This document shows, in pieces, positions 1 to 11,022 of a stretch of DNA of 64,000 nucleotides (positions are counted from its first letter, which is position 1; each line of letters starts with the position of its first letter). Origin of the DNA: Kappaphycus alvarezii (taxonomy: Eukaryota > Rhodophyta > Florideophyceae > Gigartinales > Solieriaceae); assembly GCA_002205965.3 (NCBI GenBank), contig NADL03000692.1, positions 1,178,001 to 1,242,000 of the forward strand. The letters run 5' to 3'. Made by a program: the position numbers and the translations under genes. Below the pieces are notes generated by a model. The model ran no database searches. It was not told where the DNA came from and saw only the letters and a program-made list of their open reading frames with translations.

Positions 1-408
1 TTCTTCGACATTAACCACCTCTACTAGGACCACACCAACGCGAAATGAACCAATATCTCGTGCAGCATCAACTTTTTGGCTTTGATTGCCAATTTGCCAC
101 CTGCATATGAGGAATTTCTCAGGAGGATAGACCGAGAACGCGCTAGGGATTGGTTTCGTCGTCACTTTGCGAGTAGGCAGAGGTTTCGGAAGAAGATGAG
201 GCGGACGTGGAGAGATTCAATGATGGGAAGTAATGGGTATATCCCTGGGAACCATTGCTGTACAGCCGTGGGAAAGTTCTTGTGGAGGAAGGAGGACATA
301 ATAATGGTTTGGTAGTAATCCCGGACTCTCCTGTTGGAAATAGAATGGAGGCTGAAGGATGTCAGGAGAGATTGGAGGACTTTGATATGTCTGAGGGGTA
401 GTTCATCA
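1..408 (+). pseudogene. Acidic-protein family, broken copy C (truncated at window edge)
   Basis: This is a degenerate copy of the acidic-protein family whose best copy lies at 62916-63534 on the minus strand. In frame 1 an INHL match (positions 10-21) is followed by stops at 25-27 and 46-48. From about position 64 the frame reads into the family N-terminus (ALIANLPPAYEEFLRRIDRE, then RARDWFRR), parallel to ALMANGPTDYDDYCRRLDRE of the best copy. A frameshift between about 215 and 240 moves the homology to another frame, giving WVYPWEPLLY, then GLVVIPDSP, parallel to WVDPWEPLVY and GVIVISDSS. That frame ends at TAG 406-408, before the conserved C-terminal Cys motif. The 5' end lies outside the window. 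Homology was judged by eye between predicted peptides; the function of the family is unknown. Confidence 0.6.
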
Positions 409-3400
409 TTCTGAGCCCCTTCATCATCGAAGTCGTAGACCCATAGCTGTTACGAAATAACCTGTCTACAGTTCTTTTCATGATAACCACCCTCGCAGTC
501 TAATTCTGACGTTTCATATCATTTAATTCTCTCATTGGCCTGTAGTACTGTAATTTAATTGGTACCAATTATCTAAAGATGGGAAGAAGCCGATGAGGCT
601 TACACTAAAACGAAACTTGAGAGTAGATACATAATTTGCACATATGAAAATAAATACGAATGTCCATACTCCGATCACTTGCAACTGAACAGAAGGTTTT
701 ATTATGCCATTCACGGTTAGAGCTTGAGTGCTTTCAAAATAATTAGCGAGATTTCTATTTTTCATAATGGTATGATGCTATATAGTATTCTGTAGTGATG
801 ATAACTATATTTTGAATTGGTAAAAATTGAAAATGATTTATTGGCTTTACTCGCGTAATCAGTACGCATAATTCTGCATTTATTGCACTTGATGAGTATT
901 CCGTGAGTTTACTCACCTGTTCATGTCTACATGAGCACACTTAAGTCAAATGAGGTAGCATCTATCGCAAAATGCAGACCTCCCTTAAGAATGTTTATCT
1001 CCTGTGGAGCATAGCGAGTTGGACTGACAACTTTTTGAGTTTTGTACTTGAGAACCACTAAAATTAGAGGCTGCTGTGAAGGGGGATGTACTTAGTCATT
1101 TAGAGAAAGGTGAAGTCAGTACCTAAGGAAAAAATTTGTAATTTTCATCGAAAATTCTACATATATTAGAAAAAATACTTTTTCTCTTATGAGGACATCT
1201 CCTTCTCTTTTATAAAATTTCCAAAGAGGTTCAGTACAGAAAATCGTATTTGGCAAAAGTGCAAAAGCATTACGCTAACTACTACAAAATTCGAACAAGA
1301 ATCAAGATCAAGAAGTTGATTCAAAAATAATAAATAATCGATACAGTACTTACAGAAACCCCCAAAGACTGAATATTGTATTTCTTCGTCTATATAAAGA
1401 GCAAAGTACTCCTTGGTACCTCCAAGCTTCAGTACATCTCTAGCTGAGAACCTCGCATTTACTTTTTAATAATTACCTACCTAACGTCCGATCCCAGCGA
1501 TGCTCAGCCACCTACCGAAAAACAGCGTATTTTCCAAAACATTCTTTCGACCTTAAAATTGCATGGGTCCACTTAGTCTTCTTTAACATATAAACCGCAT
1601 CATCCGCATCATTTTCGTACTGTTAACACAAAAATTAAGAACAAAAAAAGCTATTAAGTTGTTCCTGTTTGAAAATTTCAAGGTAAAACTCATACTTGTT
1701 GGGGTTATTTGGTTTAATTCAGGATTTTTGTATATCTTAAGTTCTTATTTTATTTGCTACTGGTGGAAGTGGAGCATATTTTTGACATGCTGATTTGGAC
1801 ATGAGGATGTAATCAGTCTGACTAGTCAGGTTTGTGATGGTTGAGGTGAGATACAAGTAACGCGGTTCTATTATTCAACCGTGCCCATTATGCCGATTGA
1901 TTCCGGGTCTTGGTCATATTAAATACATTCGCCAGAAATTAATGTTTTGCGTTTTCTCGAATATTTTGACATGATATAAACATATGCGCTCTATATTTAG
2001 GGACGTAGAGTATAGAACGAAGAGGCAAAAGAGTCGGAAGTACTTTAAGAGGAAGAAAGTAAATACGAAAATTTAAAATATGAAACGAAACTTAACAGCT
2101 AACTTGGCGCTTTGTAAACAAAGACTGCAAACTTTGGTTTTCAAGTAAAGCACTCTTTTTTCCAAATTTGTGCCAATAAAAGTGTCCTTGAAACCTCAAG
2201 AATGTATTTAATTGCACCAAGTGGCTTGAAATTTAAAGCTAAAGTGTATACTGGAGTACAATTCTCTAATAACATATAACAATATCTAATCCTTAATCTT
2301 ACATGATAAATCCTTTGCCGATCATAGAGGGCACTCTTCTCTACAGAAAAGAACTATTTACCGTTAAATTTTACCTTATAACAAGTAGCGGCGAAGAAAA
2401 TGCCCGAAAGGCACCTCAATGCATAAATCTCATGACAGTCACAGTTTTCCAGAACGATGATTATAAAAGGCGTAAACTGAAAGAATTGAGACTGAATGAA
2501 ATTGAATTATTCTTTTGCCCAACGTCAGTTTAAATTATCAGGGCTTATAGTTTCTATCCATCATAGCTTTTTCCTCATATGAAGCAAACTTTGTTCTTAT
2601 ATGAGGACAAACCTCTTAACATAAAAAATTGTACAGTAATCAAAAAAATTTGGGGGGGCATAAATATTTACTAAAATCTACACTAAAAACATGTAATTGC
2701 AGTAAAGAGGCACTCAGTAGCCTCAACTCTACACCACATCGGCTGAATAATTCAACAAAAAGATAAATTGTGGCAAATTGACACTAAAATCGAACGTTAT
2801 CAGGTGGAGTAAAGAAATTTGTACTCCTAGTAGCGCTAAAATTACAAAAACCTTTTGTATTAATCGAGCTTCACTACAGCTGAAATTGTACGCTAGCAAA
2901 ATAAATTACTTTACTTATTTATTTTTAAAAAATTAGCCCTGAACTACACCCTCATATGAGGCCATATATCCTAAAGTAACCAAGTCTAACGCTACTTAAA
3001 AATCCAGGTTAATCGCAATATACTTCTCAATTCCTCAATTGTCTCTTTTATTACTTAGACTAAATTTTAATTATAAACAGAGAGCTCAGTGTTTTTCAAT
3101 TCAAATACTTCAAAAATACAATATTATAAAAGCCAAGTCTGATGTATTTTATTACAATTCCTTGTGAATTTACTCTATTTATCTTTTAGAGTTGAAAAAG
3201 TTTCCCTCTACTACTATATCAAATTGGTAGCGCATTGATAGTACTCACACTTCGACGAAAATGCACTTTTTTTATATCAGGATTCGAATTTATCTATACA
3301 CGAGGCGTCTATTTGAATTTAAATGCGACCAAAGGTAGTAAAACGACCACTGCGCCTTTGTAAGCAGATTAAACATCCGTAAATATCTCTCATTTATTCA

Positions 3401-5918
3401 GTTTGCGTTTCAGTCTACTCAGTAGATAGAATTACTCATATTTAGAGCTCCAGTGTAGAATTTCGAACTCGCTACTTCCCGTATAGCTTTTCAAAACTAC
3501 ATCGAGGGAGCTAAACATACTATAACGTTTCTGAATACGATTTTGGAATTTTGTGGTACTGTGTTCCTCACTAGTAGAGATATACTATGCTATCATAGGA
3601 AATAATCAATTTGATTTTACTATTCTTTCTTTTAAAATGTTTTGCCCTGTGAGAGTAGTAACTAAAGCGTAGGAACCGTGAACGAAACAGATTTTTTTTA
3701 TTCAGTATGAATACTATTTAATCGTCAAACACGAAACTGAAAAAAATAAAGGTATTTTTAAGCTAAATAGTGTTTCACCTGTACGCTTTGCATCAACTCA
3801 TAAATATACAGACGTATTGAGAGAATGTAGCTCTACAAATATTTTAAATGTTGTTTGAAAAATCCAGCGAGGTTTTGCAGTTAAGTATGACAAATAGTTG
3901 CAAAAATCCTTACATTATATCTAGAGTACTGAAGAAACATCAGATGTACATAAAACAAAAGACAGTTTATTTTGTAACGATTGGCTTTATATTTCTTTAC
4001 TTTACAGATAATAAAGAGATACTTAGACCAGATCGCGAATCATCCGCAGCACCACCAATACTCATCAGCATTTATCTGTTACCGAAAATTATATGTTCGG
4101 TAGATCTCACCTAATACTGATTAATTCTACGACAAAACTCTATGAAATAGAATTAATTCAAATTACTGGGCCTTATATGATCTGGTGAAAATTGAATATG
4201 TAGTCATATTGGTTTAATTTTTTGATAAATCTACTGAAAAGCTGACAATATCTACTTAATTGAGACGTCGATGAAATTTAAGGAGGCCAGCTCATATTCT
4301 CTATGATTCTCGACAGCTTTCTATCTGCGTTTTTTCAGGGAAGTCAGGAAAGATCGTATATTACCTTCTGTTCACGTTTTACCCAAGGAAAGCTTTATTT
4401 GATGAGTTTGAATGCAAAGCTTACGGCAACGATTCTTTTGGCTTCCTTGACTCCAGGCTAGATTAGATAGCTAAATTAGAGTACCTGAATCCCATATTTT
4501 TAGTGAAATTAAAAGACTAAAATACTTCTCGAAAAAATGTCTGGAAAGTTTTATCTTTTCTTTTATATGGTGTGTATTTTTCCGAAGTATATCTCTCCAC
4601 TTTCGGACTTTTCCGAGGTTTTCCGACTGGGCTGCAAGAACAAAAGTTTTTTATTTGAAAATGTTAGAGAACTTAAAATACATCTTAATACTAAAGCTGT
4701 TACAAGGGAACCCTCCGAAGCAGATCCATCTATATTTTTTACTAATTAAAGCCACTTTCAGTACCTTTCATTTATATGGTAGTATTCTCAAGGTATTTGA
4801 AATACAAGGGAAAGATCTGGATTACATATGCACTCATTTTTCCTTAAGGCATTTTTAACTTTTTTTAGCTTTAGAATTCGAAATGATAAAAATGGAGCAC
4901 TGCGTTGGTATTTTTAATTTTCTTACGTTGAAACTAATAGAAAAAAAATAATAAAAAGCAATACTGGGAAATGGTAATACGAGAATTTAAAGTGGACGAA
5001 AGAAGTGACATAGTAACAAAAACGTGTTTCAAAAATTTTAAGCGCCTCTGATATTTATGAAGCATTCTCAACTCATAATCTTTTTTGCTGGAAAAAAAGT
5101 CCTTAAAGTAAACATGAAGTGCATATACCGCGATCGGTATCTCCTTGAAAATTAGTCGACAATTAATCTATTGTGAAAATATTTTGGATCTTTCCTAATA
5201 GTAATTAAAACTTTATAAAATCTAAAAAAGACCCTGGAGCCTTCATGAGAATTTGATGTTTTCCATTTCGTGGAAGATTTAATTAACTATGAGAAGTTAA
5301 GAAGACGCAGCAAAAGTCCAAGCACAGAGTTCGAAACTACATTATATGTGAGAAAAAATTTATTGTACGAAAAGTTTTCTAATACGCAGCAAATTATACA
5401 AGCTTTTTTGATGATTGAAAATTATAATAAATCTTAAGTGGAGAAAAAAAATTTAGTAAATTCGAAACAAGGGAGTCGAAAGAGGGGAGTCAGTGACTGT
5501 TTATTTTGATTCATTCTGCTTTTGTAATCATAAAAAGAAAAAGTTATATCGTCAAAGTCGACGCGAATCGGTGATTTCGAATAATGAAATAAAGAATAAC
5601 TTCTAAATTAAATAAGTTGTACTTCTTATTATAGTAACAATAGAGAGAATCATTGAAATACATATATTTTCACTAAATAGCTCATCATTTTTCTCTCGCC
5701 TAAACTATCGGAAATGATATTTTTATGTGCCCGGAAGTTAAGATATTGCGAAATGAGTTAAATATGTAGGACTGTGATGAATTCGATAAAGAATACTGAA
5801 GTGTCTGGAAAAAAAATATTTAAAAGTATTAATTTGATTTTATCCTTAAAATTATTTTAAAGAGACATGCAAGGCAATCTTTTAATGGCGGATAAGATAG
5901 TTCTCAGACATAAAAAAC
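409..5918. other. AT-rich stretch without recognisable genes
   Basis: All six frames are closed by frequent stops and the short ORFs present have no recognisable motif. Apart from the tRNA-like patch at 3275-3362, nothing was recognised. It is probably old intergenic or heavily decayed transposon DNA. Confidence 0.6.
3275..3362 (-). repeat. tRNA-like / SINE-head-like sequence
   Basis: On the minus strand a good A-box-like sequence, GGCGCAGTGGTCG (plus positions about 3344-3356), is followed about 55-60 nt later by a B-box-like ATTCGAATCC (about 3280-3290). This spacing suits an internal RNA polymerase III promoter of a tRNA with a long variable arm or of a tRNA-derived SINE. I could not build a full cloverleaf. 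A similar B-box-like string, ATTCGAATCCGGC, occurs on the minus strand at about 47427-47440, but its A box is poor. Confidence 0.3.
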
Positions 5919-5966
5919 AGGGGTGAATGTCTGGGTGCTTTAATTTTTGAAAAATGTGGTCGGTTG
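5919..5966 (+). repeat. Copy of the dispersed GGGTGCTTT motif beside the 271-codon gene
   Basis: This segment contains CTGGGTGCTTTAA followed by ATGTGGTCGGTTG. The same two blocks recur in the 37.4-40.4 kb island, for example GGTGCTTTATTAA at about 38010 and ATGTGGTCGGTTG at about 39636. It lies just beyond the 3' end of the 271-codon ORF and marks the left edge of the GC-rich island. Confidence 0.5.
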
Positions 5967-6057
5967 GGGCCCGGGGTATCTTATGGGGTTAGCGATGATG
6001 GAAAGTCCTATCTGCCAGCAAAGTTACCTGGAGCATACCACGAGATATGCCGGCCCC

Positions 6058-6873
6058 TTACTCATCCTTCTCCCCACCAGCCTGTAACCCCTCCAGATCG
6101 GCAGCGACATCACGGACGTCTTCGCCGTCCGAAGAGTTGAGATCAGACCAGTCCATCCAGCGAGCAGGCACCCACAAATGCTCCGTGCCGTAGGGTCCCA
6201 TCACAGGCAGGTTAGTGTCATTCTCCGTGGCCGTAATAATCCCACTCTCGCGCCATGACGTCTGCCCATAGACGCCTTTGGGTGTTGTTTGGTAATCGGC
6301 GGCTTCCACCAAGGTGGAAGAGTAGAGCTTCCCGCCACTAGGTAGCGGGCGTGGGGTGTTCGGTACCAAACGGTAGTTCACTATGGGCCTGCTTCTTTGG
6401 AGAACAGACGGAGCCGAGTGAGAATCCGACCTTAAGCCATCAAATATTGCGAACAAAAGGTCCCTCACGGAGCGGCTCAAACCACGTTTTTCTGTCTTGG
6501 ACGCTTTCACACGAGGTAGCAGATCGCATATGATTGCCGCCACCACGTGACCGATCCCGTAGTCACGCCACACAGTTACACTGTGCAGGCGGGTGAACCG
6601 TTGGAGTTCAGACACGAGGTGCTTGACCTGTGCATGTAGCCCGTTGAGGTCTTGTTTCGGTTCACGGAGCAGGGAACGGACGTCACTTTCTAGAGCGAAG
6701 TAGAACAGTCGCAAATTGAGGAAAGATTCTCCGGGCGGCTTGAGCTTCCGCGGGACGTCCGACCAAGCGGCCTCGGTCCTCGCAAAAGGTGCTGCGGGAT
6801 CCTCCAGGGTGTCCAAATGCCAGTCTCCTTCGTCTTCGCCTTCCTCTCCGCAATCGTCTGACAAGTTGAACAT
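6058..6873 (-). CDS. Hypothetical 271-aa protein in a GC-rich island
   Basis: This is an uninterrupted 271-codon ORF with ATG at 6873-6871 and stop TAA at 6060-6058. I do not recognise the protein. Its N-terminus is acidic (residues about 5-17, many E and D), the middle is mixed charged and hydrophobic with several likely helices (for example RSVRDLLFAIFDGL), and the C-terminus is again acidic (SSDGED and GEKDE). No signal peptide or membrane segment is visible. Base composition is clearly more GC-rich than the flanks, which turn AT-rich within about 30 bases of the start codon and about 150 bases after the stop. No TATA box is seen close upstream. A short direct repeat, TGGTCGGTTG, lies on both sides (5957-5966 and 6879-6888). 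The length and the lack of stops argue for a real or recently active gene, possibly transposon-borne; a host gene without introns is the alternative. Confidence 0.5.
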   Translation of the reverse strand: MFNLSDDCGEEGEDEGDWHLDTLEDPAAPFARTEAAWSDVPRKLKPPGESFLNLRLFYFALESDVRSLLREPKQDLNGLHAQVKHLVSELQRFTRLHSVTVWRDYGIGHVVAAIICDLLPRVKASKTEKRGLSRSVRDLLFAIFDGLRSDSHSAPSVLQRSRPIVNYRLVPNTPRPLPSGGKLYSSTLVEAADYQTTPKGVYGQTSWRESGIITATENDTNLPVMGPYGTEHLWVPARWMDWSDLNSSDGEDVRDVAADLEGLQAGGEKDE

Positions 6874-6899
6874 CGGGATGGTCGGTTGAGAGGGTTCCT

Positions 6900-9440
6900 A
6901 ATGTGTTAATCAAAAACAGTAAATGCATATGGGAAATGTATAATGTGTATCAGCTATAGAATCTTTTAACTTTATATGCGGTAAATGAGGATACTCAAGG
7001 GACTATTGTAAAACCTGATATAGGATCTTTCTCGTGTGTTTAATTCAAAATGTGTTTCATTGCCTAGCTTTTCAAACAACACAGAAAAACTTCATCTATC
7101 TGGTAGTTGAATGTTTTAAGTATTACAGTTTTCAGTTTTTACAGCTTCATCGCCTAGACGGATACATTTTCAAAATTTTATATTCTTTTCAGTCTCCTTT
7201 AAAGCTTCTCACGTTTGACGTGAGACCTAACTATGAAATTACTTGAACAGCTTTGATTTGTGTACCTTTATAGCAGACGTATCATTTACGTAGTAGAGGT
7301 GGATATTTGGCAGATATTATTTCGAGACTAGCAAGCTTCCACATATTACCTCTTTAAATTAATTTTGACCCCCAAGATCCTTTTCGAAAAGAGTTTCTGT
7401 ACATTTTATCCCCTTTGAGCATATTTGAGCGCATTAAGTATTTGTGGATAAAAATTAAATGAAAGGGCTGGCGTAGCGTTTTGTTATTCCTTATATTTAA
7501 TAAATTTCACATTGATCCAATACATCATAATTTTTTTGACATAATTCAAGGATATGTTCGAAGTACAAACATTGCTTATTAAATGGATTTAGATTCTACA
7601 TTTGTCTTTTCGTTATATCAAAGGTATCGTTAGTTGCCAAAATTTCTATTGCAGGGGATCAATAACTCGAAAGTACAAAAAAAATTAAAAAAGTTAATGC
7701 CTTATTTAAATACATTCACTGGCAATCCGGCAGGAAGCAAATTTCAGGACTAAAAATAGTCTGTAATCTGTTACACAGAATCCAAAGCTTCATTCATTAT
7801 TAACCGATTTTGAATAAATGTCGCTACTTTTCCGTTATTTCGCAAAATGCAGATGTGAAAATTATGTTACTAAGTTAGATTCTTCCTTGGAATGGGACCA
7901 GTACGTTATTTCAGGTAATGGCTTAAATTTTGTTCTCAAGGATATTAAATTTACCCTAAAGAATTGTTCACAAAGAGAAATATAAAACCACAAACGTTCT
8001 ATTTACCTGTAATAGGTAGGATATTGAAGTTTGCTGAGCTCGATAAACTTTGCATTTAGCTTGAAATGATCAAAATAGTTACGAACAACTAATCTGAAAC
8101 CTTTTATCACTAATTACACTTATTCGGTAGTAGTGATTGTTTTACTTCTTTGGTAGAGGTACATTTATTTTGATTTTAATTTTTTTCAATTAAGAAAGAA
8201 ATTGTTCTAACATTTTGCGTGAAAAGGTTGGAATGCATATCTCAACCGTAATACAATCAGTATTAAATTTGGATGATTGAATCTCAACAAGTTTATAAAT
8301 GAACAGGTACCACATCACTATGTTCAGTGATGTGTTAAAAGTTACCTTGACGAATATGTTTTGATCTTTATTGGTTCAATTGACAGTTGCAATATGAAAA
8401 AGTTTACGGCATTTACAGATCAAAAAAGTACATTTTAGTCAACAGAGAAACTAAATTCATTGCTGTACGGTGTTATTAGTATAAACCAAGAACCCTAACA
8501 AATTCTAATTGGTAGAAAATCTATTTTCGATACATAATGTCTACTTCCTTTTCCATAATCTGGACTAGAAACTTCAACGGAGCTACGAATGTTTTATAAA
8601 TTGACTAGAAGAACAAGAATAGATATATTTAATTACCTAATAAAACATGAAAGAATGATCACTTTATTAAAAAACAAAAAGAGGTTTTCAATCCATTGTT
8701 TGTCTGTAACCTACTGCAGATGAAATTTATCAGTCCATAACTACTTAGCCGCATTTACCGTTTTGCTCATATCATTTTTGTATAAAATTTCGGAAACAAT
8801 AGGAATTCGCAGTGTGTTTTTACACAGTCAGAAATGAATTCATGGGCTTTTTTTTAAAAGTAATATATTGATGCTAAACGCATTAAAGGTTTCCAATCTC
8901 AATTAAATTTTTGATCGCGAAAAATATTAATTTTCAAGGTGTCCAAGACATACCAAGAGCCGGATAATTAAACCTGCGCTTTTAATCTTAAGAATATTCA
9001 CCTACTATAAAAGTTTTATAAGCTCTCCCAAAGTAGCTCAAATAAACATCTCGAGCGATATTATTAGGACTTACTCTTTAAAGAAAGATAAAAATATTTC
9101 AAGCCTTTGTCAGACTATCATTGTGCCACTATTCCATATTATCTAAACTTTCTTTCTTTTCTTAGTCATTAAGATTATTCCGAAAAACTTATTGAAAATA
9201 TTTAGAAAAATTGCCATTTTTGGATCAAATAAAAAAAAATTATCAGATATTGGCCCAAACACATTTTAATACCTTATTTTATTCAAAGAACCGGCAATTG
9301 TAAAATTATCTCATGATCTATCGAAACTGTTCACAATATACTCATCATAAACCAAAGTTAAAACTGATTCATAAGGTGTGTAACGTTTTGGAATAGGAAG
9401 GGGCTAGGGCGACAACTCAACTAGTAAGTAACATAGCGTT
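6900..9440. other. AT-rich stretch without recognisable genes
   Basis: Stops are dense in all frames and no domain motif, tRNA or clear repeat was recognised. A purine-rich run (about 9395-9407) lies shortly before the non-LTR remnant that starts near 9455. Confidence 0.6.
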
Positions 9441-9454
9441 GGAGTTTTATCTAA

Positions 9455-11022
9455 TTGTGGCGAAAACACTACAGATCTTGGAGAAATTTGGACCCAAAGT
9501 CCAATTTAAGATCATTCCTGAAAGTTTCGTGCCTTCTGGCCTACGAAATACCCCACCCGTCTCAGTGCCCTTATCGCGACCTTGTCCGTCTCATTGATTC
9601 TAACCCAGGGATTATGCTCCTCGCCGCTCCCCTGGGCTCCCCCGAGTATATATGCCAACAACTACAGTTACCCATCGAGAGGCAGGTCAGCCTGGGCTTT
9701 ATTCGACACCGTCTCGGACGCACTCATGCAATTTTACCTCCAAAGTGCTTGCGCCTTTGTCTACAGAGTCCAAAATTTTTTCGGCTAACCCAAACGGAGG
9801 TTTACTTTCCCGTTGCTTTCCGCTATAAACAGGAACAGGCAGAGGCTTACTCCCGCCTCAACGGAGCCTCCCTCACCATAACCCCATGCAATGAGGTCCA
9901 TCTTCCAGTCCGGCTTGGCGGCCATGCATTCCAACCAGTCACAAAAATAATCCATGCGTCTTATGCAGCCAGTCTGATTGACTGTTTCAAGTTCAGAGAT
10001 GGTGTACTTGGTAACCGCTCTGCCGAATAATACCGCCGCATCGCACGCATACCCCTGCGAAGATATGTCAACTTCCTGCCAGAACGCCTTCGCCCTCCTG
10101 TTTCTGAGTTTGGCACCGCATATCTTGGTAATTTCGAGCCAGAGGTTTTGATCCAACGCCAACTTCACCCCTATGCTGTTATCCTCTACCTGGTCCAGTC
10201 GACTCCCACCCATATCTTTTGGAAAGATGAGCTTTGGGACGCCCAACCTAGCCCATCTGCCAACAGCGCAGTGTCACTCCGACTCCGCGCTCGCCGCAAC
10301 TCCCTTCTCTCCACCGGGGCCTGTGCTTTCCTCAACGCGCATCCTTCCTCTACTTCTCATGCTGGCAATGACGTCTGGTCTGTTACGCTTCGCCGACCTT
10401 TGGACCTCCCTGTATATGGGGATTCGACTTCCCCGATCCAGTGCCACCATTTTCACGCACAGATGGACCCTCGTGGAGACCATGGCGCTATTTGCAAGTT
10501 TGGTTGTGGCGTTGCTCACCGCCACAAAACCACCGGCAATTTGTTTATTAGACATGTATTGAAATCCTCTGGTCTCTCGGACCAAAAGTAGGTCCACTTC
10601 CTCTGGTACTGGTACTGTCCATCGCCCAGCTGATATCTTGTTCAACCTCGCCCGCCAGTTAATATTGCTCCTCTTGACAAACCGACAGCATATTACATTA
10701 TGGACCGCTCACCGTTCCTCCCTGGTTCGATACGGTACGCAGCGATACGTAGCGCTGGCTCTGCCGAACTTGCTGATGGCGACAAACTTCGGTCATATGT
10801 CCGGATGGCACGCGTCGCGTTCCTCCTGCCTACACGAATCCGTCTCCACATGTCTGGTTGGATTTTTTCCGTCTCACTTTTGATGAATTTGGTGCTCTGT
10901 CTACCTCTACCCGTTTGCCACAAGTTATTCGCGACTATGCCATATCGTGTTTCAGTCTGCGCCTCAATTCAATCATGCAAAGGGTCAGATATTGCAGAGC
11001 ATCAGTTATTCTATTTAGTTGA
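9455..11022 (+). pseudogene. Non-LTR retrotransposon, C-terminal part of the ORF, decayed (remnant N1)
   Basis: This is the 3' part of a non-LTR retrotransposon ORF, from the end of the reverse transcriptase to the element's C-terminus. In frame 2 an LGSPEYI block is followed by PVRLGGHAF, typical of the post-catalytic RT region. Stop TAA interrupts at 10028-10030, after which the same frame continues to TAG at 10589-10591 and contains GDHGAICKFGCGVAHRH, the GDH..C..G...RH zinc-binding signature common near the C-terminus of such elements. Frame 3 then gives HRPADIL (about 10620-10640), the conserved RPADI/VL step. Frame 2 resumes with ADGDKLRSYVR, and frame 1 gives FDEFGALSTSTRL and LRLNSIMQR before stop TGA at 11020-11022. 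At least two stops and three frame changes show it is inactive. The upstream catalytic RT core and endonuclease are absent, as expected for a 5'-truncated insertion. Confidence 0.75.
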
